A stretch of DNA of 64,000 bases from Campylobacter concisus (GCF_002913225.1 NZ_PPAW01000047.1:27023-91022), one strand, 5' to 3'; counted from the first letter of the stretch, positions 45,400 to 54,957 are shown. Notes: generated by a model not told the origin, from the letters alone. Translations and numbers: made by a program.

Positions 45400-46907
45400 T
45401 TTTCGTTCTCCTTTGTCTCAGTTTTTAGTGGCCTCATCGCTGGGAAGAGGACAACGTCGCGTATTGATTTTTTATCTGTTAAAAGCATGACAAGTCTGTC
45501 GATGCCTATGCCTTCGCCTGCAACTGGTGGCATGCCGTATCCTAGGGCTTTTACATAGTCTTCATCCATCTCGTGAGCCTCGTCATCGCCTGCGTTTTTA
45601 GCGTCGATTTGCGCTTTAAAGCGGTTGTATTGATCGATTGGATCATTTAGCTCGTTAAAGCCATTTGCTAGCTCACGACCAGCGATAAATAGCTCAAATC
45701 TCTCTGCTACATCAGGATTTGTGTCGCTTCTTCTTGAAAGTGGGCTTATAGAGATCGGATAGTCGATGACAAAAGTTGGGTGGATGAGCTTGCTCTCTAC
45801 GTAGTTGTCAAAGAGTTCAGCCTGCAAGTGGCCAAGGTCAAGCTTTTCGTTTGCTTCAAAGCCATCAGCTCTTAGTTTTGTTAAAATTTTAGCCTTATCG
45901 CTTACGATATCTTCAGCAAGTCCGCCTATCTCAACTAGAGCTTTTTTATAGCTTATGCGTTTAAATGGCTTGCTAAAATCAATCTCCATACCATCAAAAT
46001 TTATCACTTTCTCCATGCCAAGTTTTTCTAAAATGACATTAAATAGATCCTCTGTGATGCCCATTAGATCGTGGTAGTTGTGATATGCCCAGTAAAACTC
46101 GATACTTGTAAATTCAGGGTTGTGGGTTAGGTCCATACCCTCATTTCTGAAGTTTCTATTCATCTCATAAACAGCTTCAAAGCCACCAACTACAAGACGT
46201 TTTAGATATAGCTCAGGTGCGATCCTTAGGTATCTCTCAACTCCAAGAGCGTTGTGAAATGTCACAAATGGTTTTGCATTTGCGCCGCCAGCTATTGGGT
46301 GAAGCATCGGAGTTTCAACCTCTAAAAAGCCCTTTTCTTCAAAAAATCTTCTAATCGTGCTTATAATCACCGAGCGCTTTTTAAAGTCAGCCCTAACTTC
46401 AGGGTTCATTATCATATCAAGATATCTTTGGCGGTATCTTGTCTCTACATCAACTAAGCCGTGATATTTCTCTGGAAGCGGACTTATTGATTTTGTAGCT
46501 AAGCTAAGCTCATTTACGTGCATTGAAAATTCGCCAGTTTTTGTTATAAAAGCGTAGCCTCTAACATAGACAATATCGCCTATTTCTACATATTTTTTAA
46601 CGATTTTAAACCACTCTGGATCAAGCGTTTTGTTACTAAAATAAATTTGTAAATTTCCATTTTCATCTTCGATGTTTGCAAAGACCGCTTTACCAGCGTC
46701 ACGGATCAGCTTTATCCTTCCAGCAAGGCCTACTAGCTGCCCCTCTGCTTTTTTCTCTTCTGTATCTTTTATATAGTTAAATTTAAGTCTAAATTTAGAG
46801 ATATTCATATCCCTTCTAAGAAAATGAGGATATGGATTTATGCCTAAATTTTTTAGCTCATCTATGCTTTCTAATCTTTGAATTTCATGTTGGTTGTCAA
46901 ATATCAC
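45396..46907 (-). CDS. lysS: lysine-tRNA ligase, class II
   Basis: 503-residue class II synthetase with an OB-fold anticodon domain (about 55-160) and catalytic core. Motif 2 [27 protein letters not shown] and motif 3 [14 protein letters not shown] are intact, with the [15 protein letters not shown] segment of LysRS. It begins two bases after fur ends. Normal length. Confidence 0.96.
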   Translation of the reverse strand: MIFDNQHEIQRLESIDELKNLGINPYPHFLRRDMNISKFRLKFNYIKDTEEKKAEGQLVGLAGRIKLIRDAGKAVFANIEDENGNLQIYFSNKTLDPEWFKIVKKYVEIGDIVYVRGYAFITKTGEFSMHVNELSLATKSISPLPEKYHGLVDVETRYRQRYLDMIMNPEVRADFKKRSVIISTIRRFFEEKGFLEVETPMLHPIAGGANAKPFVTFHNALGVERYLRIAPELYLKRLVVGGFEAVYEMNRNFRNEGMDLTHNPEFTSIEFYWAYHNYHDLMGITEDLFNVILEKLGMEKVINFDGMEIDFSKPFKRISYKKALVEIGGLAEDIVSDKAKILTKLRADGFEANEKLDLGHLQAELFDNYVESKLIHPTFVIDYPISISPLSRRSDTNPDVAERFELFIAGRELANGFNELNDPIDQYNRFKAQIDAKNAGDDEAHEMDEDYVKALGYGMPPVAGEGIGIDRLVMLLTDKKSIRDVVLFPAMRPLKTETKENEK

Positions 46908-46908
46908 C

Positions 46909-47376
46909 TTACTTTCCCTTTATATTATTTTTTGAACATTTTTCGCAAATTCCATAAAGCTGCATCATGTGACCAGTTAGTTTAAAGCCATGCTCTTTTG
47001 CAATGCTTATTTGCCTTTTTTCTATCATAGGATCTTCAAATTCTATGATAAGGCCGCACTTTCTGCATATCATGTGGTCGTGGTGTGGCTTTGTGGCAAG
47101 TTCAAATTTCTTGCCTTGCGAACCAAAGCTGATAGATGTTACCATCTCTGATTCTTCTAATAAATTTAGCGTTCTATAAACGGTTGCGATGCCGATATTT
47201 AGCTCAGGGTAAGTCTCTTTTATAAAAAGATATAGCCTCTCTGGCGTAAAGTGTTCGTCGTTGTTATAAAGCGTTTTTAGCAAAATTTCACGCTGTTTTG
47301 TATATTTTAAACCATTGTCGCGAAGAACTCTTTTAAATTTCTCAAGTAACGCATCGTATTCTAAATTTTCTATCAT
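46909..47376 (-). CDS. fur: ferric uptake regulator
   Basis: Iron-responsive repressor, 155 residues. Winged-helix domain ([31 protein letters not shown]), the metal-binding [11 protein letters not shown] segment and a second C-terminal cysteine pair CEKC (structural zinc). The frame is open to 47427, but the ATG at 47376 follows AGGGGAG, begins like C. jejuni Fur (MIENLEYD..), and starts one base after the cvpA stop. It lies upstream of lysS in an operon, as in C. jejuni. Confidence 0.95.
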   Translation of the reverse strand: MIENLEYDALLEKFKRVLRDNGLKYTKQREILLKTLYNNDEHFTPERLYLFIKETYPELNIGIATVYRTLNLLEESEMVTSISFGSQGKKFELATKPHHDHMICRKCGLIIEFEDPMIEKRQISIAKEHGFKLTGHMMQLYGICEKCSKNNIKGK

Positions 47377-47377
47377 C

Positions 47378-47992
47378 TCACTCCCCTTTGGTGACGTTTG
47401 TGTCGGTGTTTGTGCTCGCATTTGCATCCATTGATATAAACGCGTCAGTTTTGTTTGTATCCTTTGGTCTTGCTACCATTTCATCTAGCTCATTTTTGAT
47501 GTTTTTCACATCGATATTTGTTATCCATCTACCAGTTTCAAGTAGGAGCGGATAGACCTTGCTGTTTGTAAAGTATGGCTCGATTATTTTATTTAGCGAA
47601 GTGCCTGCCATCACGGCGACTACTGCTGAAAATGTGAGGAAAATTTTGCCACTTCCCATGACAAATCCACCAAGCCTATCTAAAAAGCCAAGTCCGCTTA
47701 CTGAAACTATCTTTGATAAAAATTTGCCAACTAGCAGACAAACTAGCCAAAAAACTAGCCAAAGGCCGATGAGTGCTATATATTGTGAAAATGAAGAATT
47801 TTCAAATTTATATATATTTTTGCTTATGAAGCTCTCAGCCACATCTGAAAACCTGCTAGCAACAACTAAACCGCCGATAAGTCCGATGAGCCCAAAAGTC
47901 TCTTTTATGAGACCATTTATTATGCCCTTTACGCCCAGCATCAAGACAAGGGCGATAATGATAATGTCAAACCAAGTTACTAAATCCATCAT
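47378..47992 (-). CDS. CvpA family membrane protein
   Basis: A 204-residue inner-membrane protein with four hydrophobic helices (about 5-28, 30-48, 68-90, 103-125) and the family pattern [28 protein letters not shown], followed by a soluble tail. CvpA was named for colicin V production in E. coli; its actual function is unclear (envelope stress). It overlaps the pilT end by 4 nt (ATGA) and precedes fur. Confidence 0.85.
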   Translation of the reverse strand: MMDLVTWFDIIIIALVLMLGVKGIINGLIKETFGLIGLIGGLVVASRFSDVAESFISKNIYKFENSSFSQYIALIGLWLVFWLVCLLVGKFLSKIVSVSGLGFLDRLGGFVMGSGKIFLTFSAVVAVMAGTSLNKIIEPYFTNSKVYPLLLETGRWITNIDVKNIKNELDEMVARPKDTNKTDAFISMDANASTNTDTNVTKGE

Positions 47993-49122
47993 ACAGTTCC
48001 TATTAAATTTTGAAGTTCTTGCTGGCTAGTTGAGTATGCTAGCGCGTTTTCTTTTGTAATCATGCCCTCTTTTAGTGCTTTCATCAGGGCTTGAGTCTGC
48101 GTGCTCATGCCAGTTTGTTGCTGATTTAGCTGCATTTGAGAGTAAATTTGATGCACTTTGTTTTCGCGTATCAAGTTTGATATCGCCATGTTGTTTATCA
48201 AAATTTCATGTACAGCGCACCTTCCGCCGCCTATTTTTGGTATCAGACTTTGTGAGATGACGGCAGTTAGCGAAACGCTAAGCATATTTCTTACTTGAAG
48301 CTGCTCGCTTCCATCGAAGCTATCAACGATCCTATTTATAGTTTGTATAGCTGAGTTTGTGTGAAGAGTGCCAAAGACTAGGTGTCCAGTCTCAGCCGCC
48401 CCTATAGCTGTAGAGACTGTCTCTTTGTCTCTCATCTCGCCAACAAGTATGATATCTGGGTCTTCACGAAGTGCAAATTTTAGCGCCTTTGAGTAAGAGT
48501 GCGTGTCGGTGCCAACATTTCTATGTGAAAATAGGGCTTTTTTGTTGTTATGCACAAACTCGACCGGGTCTTCAACGGTGATGATGTGCTTTCTATAATT
48601 TAAATTTATCTCATTAAGCATCGCTGCAAGCGTCGTTGATTTACCACTGCCCGTTGGTCCAGTAACTAGGATAAGGCCTTTTTCTCGTTTGATGATATAT
48701 TTAAAAATTTGTGGCGCATTTAGATCATCAAGCGAAGGTATATCGATAGGTATGATACGAAAAGCTGCGGCTAGATCGCCATTCATCGTGTAGTAGTAGT
48801 TACCACGAAAGCGGCCGATATTTGGAAGCTCTATGGCAAAGTCAAGCTCTTTATTGTTTTCAAGCTCGCTTTTTTGGGCGTCTGTGATAAGCGCGTAGCA
48901 TAAATTTTCTATATCTTTACCGCTTAGCACGCCAAATTCAAGTGGCCTTAAAGTACCATCTATCCTTATTTGAGGCTCAGACCTTGAGACTAGGTGAAGG
49001 TCACTGGCTTTGTTAAAAACAACGGTTTTTAGAAGCGTTTGGATGTCACCAGAGAGATTGCTTTCTGATGCTTTGGCTTGAGCGTCCGAGCTTTGCGCTC
49101 TTAGTTGTTCGATTAGATCCAT
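47989..49122 (-). CDS. pilT: PilT-like type IV pilus retraction ATPase
   Basis: A 377-residue secretion ATPase of the PilT/VirB11 superfamily. PAS-like N-domain (DIQTLLKTVVFNKASDLHL, about 24-42), Walker A GPTGSGKST (about 155-163), the Asp box ITVEDPVEFVH, Walker B DPDIILVGEMRDKETV and the His box GHLVFGTLHTNSA. The AIRNLIRE-like motif of PilT appears as AISNLIRE. Normal campylobacters of the jejuni type have no type IV pili and I recall no pilT between gatC and cvpA there, so this is an insertion or retained gene. No other pilus gene is in the window. Confidence 0.88.
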   Translation of the reverse strand: MDLIEQLRAQSSDAQAKASESNLSGDIQTLLKTVVFNKASDLHLVSRSEPQIRIDGTLRPLEFGVLSGKDIENLCYALITDAQKSELENNKELDFAIELPNIGRFRGNYYYTMNGDLAAAFRIIPIDIPSLDDLNAPQIFKYIIKREKGLILVTGPTGSGKSTTLAAMLNEINLNYRKHIITVEDPVEFVHNNKKALFSHRNVGTDTHSYSKALKFALREDPDIILVGEMRDKETVSTAIGAAETGHLVFGTLHTNSAIQTINRIVDSFDGSEQLQVRNMLSVSLTAVISQSLIPKIGGGRCAVHEILINNMAISNLIRENKVHQIYSQMQLNQQQTGMSTQTQALMKALKEGMITKENALAYSTSQQELQNLIGTV

Positions 49123-49125
49123 ATT

Positions 49126-49413
49126 TTACTCTATGATCTTTGGCACGGCAAAAAAGTGTCCTTCGCGTGAAGGGGCGTGCTTTAAAATTTCATCGACAAC
49201 GTTACTTAAATGTGGCTCATCTTCTCTTAATGGAGTGCCGCCTTTTATAGAGCTAACTACGGCCTCATCGCTGCTTAGATCAAGCTCGTTTAAAACATCG
49301 ACAAAAGATACGATTTTACTTAATTGCTTCTTGATCTCTTCTCTTTTTTCATCATTAATTTGTAATGCTGAGAGTTTTTCTAGTTTATTTAAGAGAGTGT
49401 CGTCTATTTGCAT
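49126..49413 (-). CDS. gatC: aspartyl/glutamyl-tRNA amidotransferase subunit C
   Basis: 95-residue GatC, the small stabilising subunit of GatCAB (gatA is at 17492-18850). Family features: IDDTLLNKLEKLSALQIND at the start, KIVSFVDVLNELDL, and the conserved LREDEPHLSN end region. The frame reaches 49446, but the ATG at 49413 gives the normal length and has AAAGG upstream. First gene of the leftward gatC-aroE run. Confidence 0.92.
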   Translation of the reverse strand: MQIDDTLLNKLEKLSALQINDEKREEIKKQLSKIVSFVDVLNELDLSSDEAVVSSIKGGTPLREDEPHLSNVVDEILKHAPSREGHFFAVPKIIE

Positions 49414-49537
49414 TATTAAGCAACCTTTTAATTGATTTTGAGGCATTATATCACATTCAAGCTTTAATTTTGGGCTACTTTTAATTTAATTATGCTAAAA
49501 TCTGCGAATTAAAATTTTTTAAAAGCAAGGAAAAACG

Positions 49538-50101
49538 TTGGCTATAAAAGAAGACTTAACCGAGATAAAAAAAGAGATCGACGCCCAAGAGCAGTTTCTT
49601 GAGAGTATGATCAAGGGAGAGCGTTTTTTTAGGAAATACAAAACTTTGCTGATCGTGCTATGCGTGGCAGCTATCGTCGCACTCATCGGATTTTACGCTA
49701 GTAAGGTTTTAAACGACAACAGAGTTGAGGAGGCAAATTTAGCCTATTCAAAGCTTATCTTAAACCCAAATGACGCAAACGCTCTAAATGTTTTAAAGGA
49801 GAAAGAGCCAAGCTTATATGCACTTTTTTCACTTGGACAAATGCTCGATAAAAACGATACAAAAGGCATTAGCGAGCTTGTAAATTTAAAAGTAAATCCG
49901 ATCGTAAAAGATATCATTCTTTCACAAACTGGTGATGCAAATACTCAAATTTTAAGCGAATACAACGCACTTTTAAAAGGTTTTGAGCTTTTAAAACAAA
50001 ATAAAATCAAAGAGGCAAATGTAGAATTTGACAAGATCGCACTTGACTCACAACTTCAAACTTTAGTTAAAAATTTAAAACACTATCAGGGAATAAAATA
50101 A
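49538..50101 (+). CDS. YfgM-like membrane-anchored protein
   Basis: A 187-residue bitopic protein: about 35 cytoplasmic residues, one membrane helix (about 38-58), then a helical (TPR-like) periplasmic domain. It starts at TTG with AAGG upstream and its stop is directly followed by the next lipoprotein gene. In E. coli the ancillary SecYEG/PpiD-associated chaperone YfgM has the same topology and is also directly followed by bamB, so I read this as the YfgM-BamB arrangement. Similarity to YfgM itself is by topology and context, not strong sequence. Confidence 0.7.
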   Translation: MAIKEDLTEIKKEIDAQEQFLESMIKGERFFRKYKTLLIVLCVAAIVALIGFYASKVLNDNRVEEANLAYSKLILNPNDANALNVLKEKEPSLYALFSLGQMLDKNDTKGISELVNLKVNPIVKDIILSQTGDANTQILSEYNALLKGFELLKQNKIKEANVEFDKIALDSQLQTLVKNLKHYQGIK

Positions 50102-51108
50102 TGAAAAAACTTACACTATTCTTGGCCTTTGCTATGGCTTTAGTTCTAAGCGGATGCGGCACAAAAAGACAATATTTTGAGCCTGCGCAAACTTCTGGTG
50201 AGATATCTTTGTCAAAAGATCTTCCTTCTTACATCAAATCAGCAAATGCAAATGGCGCAACGCTTGATAATGGCAACATCATCACTAAAAATGGGCTAAA
50301 TAAAAGCGTTACCTTGCCTGAAAATTTCAACTTCTTAAATGAAAACAACGGCTTTGTCATCTCAGCTAGCATAAATGGCGATCTAAACGTTACTGATCCT
50401 AGCGGTCACAGCGTTTATAGCGGTAAATTTCCAACTGCGATCGTAGCAGCCTCGCTTGATCAAAACCAACTTGCGGCTATCAGCGCATCAAACCACATCT
50501 ATCTAATCGACATCAACACAGCTACGACACTAATGGAGTATAGCTCTTCTGACATCGCAGCGGTTGATTCAAGAGTTGTGGCACCTTACTTCATGAGCTC
50601 ACTTATCGTCTATCCAGCGCTTGATGGCAAAATTTACATCGTGCAAAAAGATACTGGTAGAATTTTACGCGACGTTGTCGTAAGCTCTGAAAATTTCTTT
50701 AATAACATCATATTTTTAGGCGTTGAGGGCGATAATCTAATCGCAGCTACAGCTAAAAAACTAATCGTCATCAACCCAAGTCAGACAGTTTATTATGACG
50801 GTGAGATCAAGGACGTACTAGTTCATAACGATGAAATTTACATCTTCAAAAAAGATGGCACGATAGTAAGAACAGACCTCATGCTAAAAGAGCAAAATAA
50901 GGTAAATTTCAAATTTGCTATCTTCTCAGCGGCTACTATCATCAACAATAAGCTCTATGTCATCGAAAAAACAGGCTATGTTATAAAGACAAATTTAGAC
51001 CTTAGCGGAGCTGAAATTTATGAATTTAGCGACGAGATAAAAGATAAAAGCTTCATGGGTAATGGCGCATTTTACTACGATAACGAGTATGTTAATCTAG
51101 GGCAATGA
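50101..51108 (+). CDS. BamB-like beta-propeller lipoprotein
   Basis: A 335-residue lipoprotein with a type II signal peptide and lipobox LSGC (Cys at about residue 19). The rest is built of repeated strands such as LAAISASNHIYLIDINT, GKIYIVQKDTGRILRD, NKLYVIEKTGYVIKTNLD, the pattern of PQQ/BamB-type propellers. BamB is a lipoprotein of the outer-membrane-protein assembly machine; Campylobacter is usually annotated without one, so this is a candidate functional counterpart. TAATG coupling to the upstream YfgM-like gene; 4-nt overlap with the next. Confidence 0.72.
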   Translation: MKKLTLFLAFAMALVLSGCGTKRQYFEPAQTSGEISLSKDLPSYIKSANANGATLDNGNIITKNGLNKSVTLPENFNFLNENNGFVISASINGDLNVTDPSGHSVYSGKFPTAIVAASLDQNQLAAISASNHIYLIDINTATTLMEYSSSDIAAVDSRVVAPYFMSSLIVYPALDGKIYIVQKDTGRILRDVVVSSENFFNNIIFLGVEGDNLIAATAKKLIVINPSQTVYYDGEIKDVLVHNDEIYIFKKDGTIVRTDLMLKEQNKVNFKFAIFSAATIINNKLYVIEKTGYVIKTNLDLSGAEIYEFSDEIKDKSFMGNGAFYYDNEYVNLGQ

Positions 51109-51437
51109 ACCAGAAAATTTGGGAGCTTTTTGAAGCTAAAAAGATCTTGCTAAGGGATCTAAAAAGGCTTGATCTTAGCGAATTTACCAAGAAACGCTCG
51201 CTTGAGGCGTTTTTTGGTGTCGATACAAAAAATTTCTACGAGATCGTTTTTTTAAGAAATGCAAAGAGCAGGCTTTTACTTAAAGAAGCCGGCGAGATAA
51301 ATGAAATTTGCACGAAATTTGAGGAGAAATTTCAAACCAAGATCAAAAAACGTGTGATCTTTTACAACTCTCAAATTTGCTCAAAGTCCCTAAACTACTT
51401 CAAAGAGCAAGGCTGGAGCTGTTATGATTTTGTGTGA
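51105..51437 (+). CDS. conserved hypothetical protein (110 aa)
   Basis: Small basic soluble protein with an N-terminal helical region (LFEAKKILLRDLKRLDLSEF) and a C-terminal half containing KKRVIFYNSQICSKSLNYFKEQGW. Not recognised. It overlaps the lipoprotein gene upstream (ATGA) and coaX downstream (14 nt), and the order lipoprotein-this-coaX matches C. jejuni as I recall, so it is a real operon gene of unknown function. Confidence 0.65.
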   Translation: MNQKIWELFEAKKILLRDLKRLDLSEFTKKRSLEAFFGVDTKNFYEIVFLRNAKSRLLLKEAGEINEICTKFEEKFQTKIKKRVIFYNSQICSKSLNYFKEQGWSCYDFV

Positions 51438-52053
51438 TATCGGCAACACCAACGCCTCTTTTTTGCAAAATGGCAAGATCACACACATAAAAATTAGTGA
51501 ATTTAAAAACTACAAGCCAGACGAAAAGGTCTATTTTATCTGTGTAAACGAAGAAATTTTGTCCAATATAAGCGGCAACGATATGTTTGTAAATTTGGAG
51601 CCTTACATTGAGATCGACACGATATATCAAGGTCTAGGGGTAGATAGAAAAGCAGGGTGCTATATGATAAAAGATGGCGTTGTCATCGACGCTGGAAGTG
51701 CTATCACGGTTGATATCATGGCAAATTCTATCCATCTTGGTGGCTACATCTTGCCAGGCATCTCAACCATGCTAAATGCCTACAAAACGATCTCTCCACG
51801 CCTTGATGTGACGCTAAATTCGCAAATCGACATCGATGCGTTGCCGCAAAAGACGAGCGACGCTGTGAGCTATGGCATCATAAAGCCCATTATCACGCTC
51901 ATCTCAAAGCTTGCTGGCGATAAGAAGGTCTATTTTACTGGCGGAGATGGTGACTTTTTATCTAAATTTTTTAAAAATGCCATTTGCGACAAGATGCTGA
52001 TCTTTCGTGCCATGCAAAAAATAATCGATGAGAAAAAGGAAATTTTAGAATGA
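51424..52053 (+). CDS. coaX: type III pantothenate kinase
   Basis: First step of coenzyme A synthesis. 209-residue ASKHA-fold kinase: phosphate-1 motif CDIGNTNASFL (about 4-14), the GVDRKAGCY segment, the DAGSAITVDIM motif (about 85-95) with the catalytic aspartate, and GGYILPGI. CoaX needs a monovalent cation rather than being feedback-inhibited by CoA. It overlaps both neighbours by a few bases. Confidence 0.92.
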   Translation: MILCDIGNTNASFLQNGKITHIKISEFKNYKPDEKVYFICVNEEILSNISGNDMFVNLEPYIEIDTIYQGLGVDRKAGCYMIKDGVVIDAGSAITVDIMANSIHLGGYILPGISTMLNAYKTISPRLDVTLNSQIDIDALPQKTSDAVSYGIIKPIITLISKLAGDKKVYFTGGDGDFLSKFFKNAICDKMLIFRAMQKIIDEKKEILE

Positions 52054-52664
52054 TAACAGTAGCCTTGCCAAAGGGCAGGATCGCAGAAGATACACTTGAA
52101 ATTTTTAGAAAGATTTTTAGCTCTAGCTTTATGTTTGAGGATAGAAAGCTTATCCTTGAAGAGGGAAATTTTAGATTTTTAATGGTTCGCAACCAAGATA
52201 TACCAACATACGTCACAGAAGGCGCTGCAGATATCGGCGTGGTCGGCCTTGATGTGCTTGAAGAGCATAAGCCAAATGTGGTGAGGCTACTTGATCTGCA
52301 AATAGGCAAGTGTAAGGTCTGCATCGGCATAAAAAACGAAGATGAGCTTGATTTTTCAAGGTCTGAGCTAAGGATTGCTACTAAGATGCCAAATATCACG
52401 AGAAACTACTTTGCCAAGCTTGCCGTTGGCGTGAAGATCATCAAGCTTTATGGCTCGATCGAGCTAGCGCCACTTGTTGGGCTAAGTGACGCGATCGTCG
52501 ATGTGGTCGAGACTGGCTCAACCATGAAGCAAAATGGGCTAAAAGTGACTGGTGACATCATGCAAAGTTCAGCCTATCTGATCGCAAATAAAAATAGTTT
52601 TATCATCAAAAAAGATGAAATTTTGGAGCTTTATCAAAAGATAAAAGCCGAAATTTCAAAGTGA
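52050..52664 (+). CDS. hisG: ATP phosphoribosyltransferase, short form
   Basis: First enzyme of histidine synthesis. The 204-residue length is that of the short HisG, which needs the regulatory partner HisZ (not in this window). Family motifs: VALPKGRIAEDTLEIF (residues 3-18), VTEGAADIGVVGLDVL, and the PRPP-binding loop VVETGSTMKQNGL (about 151-163). ATGA overlap with coaX. Its stop codon lies within the loop of a strong terminator. Confidence 0.93.
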   Translation: MITVALPKGRIAEDTLEIFRKIFSSSFMFEDRKLILEEGNFRFLMVRNQDIPTYVTEGAADIGVVGLDVLEEHKPNVVRLLDLQIGKCKVCIGIKNEDELDFSRSELRIATKMPNITRNYFAKLAVGVKIIKLYGSIELAPLVGLSDAIVDVVETGSTMKQNGLKVTGDIMQSSAYLIANKNSFIIKKDEILELYQKIKAEISK

Positions 52665-52684
52665 AATTTGAAATTTCGGCTTTT
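52643..52684 (+). terminator. terminator overlapping the hisG 3' end
   Basis: Perfect 15-bp stem AAAAGCCGAAATTTC (52643-52657) / GAAATTTCGGCTTTT (52670-52684) with a 12-nt loop that contains the hisG TGA. The right arm ends in T residues. Confidence 0.85.
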
Positions 52685-52754
52685 AAATTTAAAGCTACTA
52701 AATTTAACCATGTAAGATATTAAATTTATATGGCTTACTTTATCTAAAATTTAA

Positions 52755-53245
52755 AAGCTTTGCCACTAAAATTTAAGCTAAGTAAGATAGGGCAAAAGCA
52801 GTAGCTGCCACTAAATTTACAAGTTAAATTTGAATATTTTTATTGAGTAGTGGGGCAGGTAAGCTTATGCGTTAGCATGATCAATTTTATTTCAAAACCA
52901 AATTTGATATAGGTAGAGCAAGTTTAAATTTGAAAAACAGAGCTAGCTTTACAGAGGCTGTTTAAAAAACAAAATGCTTAAATTTTAAAATCTATTTTTA
53001 AAAGACTTTGCTATTAAAATTTAGGCAAATCAAAAGTTGTATCCACAGCTAAATTTATAAGCCAAATTTGAAAGAGGGCAGATATGCTTTGCTTTGCGGT
53101 TAGGTTTCTGGGTTGCTATGATAAATTTTAAATTTTTATTTCAGACCGACTAAATTTGATATAGATAAGCTGGTTTAAATTTAAAAAAACAGAGCTAATT
53201 TTAAGAAAGCTATTTGAAAGCAAAATGTTTAAAATTTCAATGTAA
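52755..53245. repeat. diverged tandem duplication in a 650-bp gene-free region
   Basis: Two imperfect copies with a period of about 252 bp. Matching landmarks: TTTGCCACTAAAATTTA (about 52759) and TTTGCTATTAAAATTTA (about 53009); AAATTTGATATAG at 52900 and 53152, both followed by GTTTAAATTT and AAACAGAGCTA. Both strands are full of stops, so no gene is present in 52685-53335. The copies may be two decayed versions of one former sequence. Confidence 0.7.
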
Positions 53246-53335
53246 TTATGATATAGCTAGTTGTATCTGTGCTGGTATTTAAAAATAAAGCGCTTAATCT
53301 CCAAAACATATTAAATTTGACTCAAAAAATTTAGC

Positions 53336-54661
53336 CTAAATTTTCCCGCCAAACATCTCATACATCGCCTTTTCCTCGCCCCAAAGTTCGCGGTGCTTTT
53401 TGATAGATGATTTGATAGCGTTTATGAGATAGAGCACGTCCTCTTTTGTGTGTGTGTAGTGCATGCTCACCCTTACAAAACCTGGCTTTTTCTCTAAGAT
53501 CTTATTCTCTTTAAGCCCAAGCAGATCAAAGGCGTAAGGCCCAGCGCACATCACGCCAGCGCGGCTTTGTATGCCGTGGTTGTTGCTAAGTGTTGCGGCA
53601 AAGTCATAAGGCGAAACGTCTCGCACATTAAATGAAAAAATAGGCAGCTTTTCTGCATTTTTAGGGCCATAAATGGTGATATCTTCGATGCTGCTAAGCT
53701 CTTTTTCAAAGAAATTTGCTAGCTCATCTTCGCGTGCTTTGATATTTTCTACTCCGACACTCGCTTGCAAGTTGTAGGCTAGACTTGCTCGCACCAGCCC
53801 CAATATAGATGGCGTTCCAGCCTCTTCAAGCTGCTCGGCATTTTTTATAAAAAGGTGCTTTGATGGCGTAGCAAGAGCGATGGTGCCACCACCTGCAAAG
53901 CTTGGTATGTCGCTTGTGTAAAGCTCTTTTTTGATCGCTAAAAGCCCACAACTCCCAACTCCGCCAAGTAGCTTGTGAGGCGAGAAAAAGGCTACGTCAA
54001 AGTATGCGGCGTCTAAAATTTCATGCGAGCTGGTCGCTGCGCAGTCAAATGCCACCACTCCGCCAAATTTCTTAACGAGCGAGTAAATTCTTTTGTAGTC
54101 GGTTTTCACGCCTGTGACGTTTGAGGCGGCGCTAAAGCAGGCGATGATCTTTCTTTTTGCGTTTAATTTTAGCGTCCTCTCAAGCATCACGTAGTCTATC
54201 TCGCCGTTTTCATCAAGTGCTATGCGCTCGCAGTCGCAAAGTCCCTCGCGAAAGCTGATCTCATTTGAGTGGTGCTCATAGGGCCCAACAAGCACGAGTG
54301 GTAAATTTACGCTTCTTAAATTTGCTTCGCCGATCAAGGCTCTTGTCGTTGGCGGCAGATAAATCCCTATTATCTCCTGAAATTTCTTTATCGCAGCCGT
54401 TGCGCCTTGACCAGTTGCTATGAGATAAAAGCTATCATCAAGCCCCAAAAGCTCCTTTAACTCAGCCCTTGCGTTTTCGTAGCATTTTTGCGTTAGCACT
54501 GCACTTGAACTGCTGTCTGAATGAGTGTTTGCGTAGGTTTTTAAAAATTTTGAAATTTCATCTTCGATAGGCGCATAGGCAAGGCCTGAGGCCGTGTAGT
54601 CAAAATAGTAAATTCCATCTTTTAAAATGATATTTTTTCTTACTTCATCTATAGTTGGCAC
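53336..54661 (-). CDS. class V aminotransferase, cysteine-desulfurase-like
   Basis: A 441-residue PLP enzyme of the SufS/CsdA-related class V family. The PLP lysine is in FFSPHKLLGGVG (about 230), preceded by VAFDCAATSSHE. A cysteine in RAGVMCAGPYA sits where desulfurases carry the sulfur-accepting cysteine. It starts with GTG after AAGGA. Its neighbours are formate dehydrogenase maturation genes: FdhD needs a persulfide donor and FdhA needs selenium, so this enzyme could supply either; that is inference. Other class V activities (aminotransferase, selenocysteine lyase) cannot be excluded. Confidence 0.8.
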   Translation of the reverse strand: MPTIDEVRKNIILKDGIYYFDYTASGLAYAPIEDEISKFLKTYANTHSDSSSSAVLTQKCYENARAELKELLGLDDSFYLIATGQGATAAIKKFQEIIGIYLPPTTRALIGEANLRSVNLPLVLVGPYEHHSNEISFREGLCDCERIALDENGEIDYVMLERTLKLNAKRKIIACFSAASNVTGVKTDYKRIYSLVKKFGGVVAFDCAATSSHEILDAAYFDVAFFSPHKLLGGVGSCGLLAIKKELYTSDIPSFAGGGTIALATPSKHLFIKNAEQLEEAGTPSILGLVRASLAYNLQASVGVENIKAREDELANFFEKELSSIEDITIYGPKNAEKLPIFSFNVRDVSPYDFAATLSNNHGIQSRAGVMCAGPYAFDLLGLKENKILEKKPGFVRVSMHYTHTKEDVLYLINAIKSSIKKHRELWGEEKAMYEMFGGKI

Positions 54662-54720
54662 GATTTTCCTTTTGGCTAAAAGCGCGATTATAATGAAATT
54701 TTGTATAAAGTGAGGTTACA

Positions 54721-54739
54721 AGTGGGCAGGGCGCCCACT
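54721..54739 (-). terminator. hairpin after the 62-aa gene
   Basis: AGTGGGC / GCCCACT 7-bp GC-rich stem with a 5-nt loop, 4 nt beyond the stop of the small gene on this strand. Confidence 0.55.
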
Positions 54740-54743
54740 CGCG

Positions 54744-54932
54744 TTATTTGTTTAAGAAGTTTTTTTCTAACCACTCGTTAGCTTTTGCTTCACTCTCAAA
54801 TCTTTGGCTCTTAGCAACTTGGTTTGCACCCTCGTAAAAACGGATACGAATGCCGTCTTGAACGCTATCGATCTTGATTCTAGTGATCTTATCTTTGTTT
54901 AGATAAGTCCTGTCGTTTAGTTTTACATACAT
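54744..54932 (-). CDS. small conserved protein (62 aa)
   Basis: Small, mixed-charge protein, predicted beta strands (YVKLNDRTYLNKDKITRIKI, IRIRFYEG) followed by a helix with EAKANEWLEKNF. Strong ribosome-binding site (AAGGAG, 7 nt before the ATG). No domain was recognised. It lies between the ModE-like regulator and the class V desulfurase, all on one strand, so it may belong to the formate dehydrogenase cluster. Confidence 0.65.
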   Translation of the reverse strand: MYVKLNDRTYLNKDKITRIKIDSVQDGIRIRFYEGANQVAKSQRFESEAKANEWLEKNFLNK

Positions 54933-54957
54933 GTTTTTCTCCTTTTAAAAATTTGGT

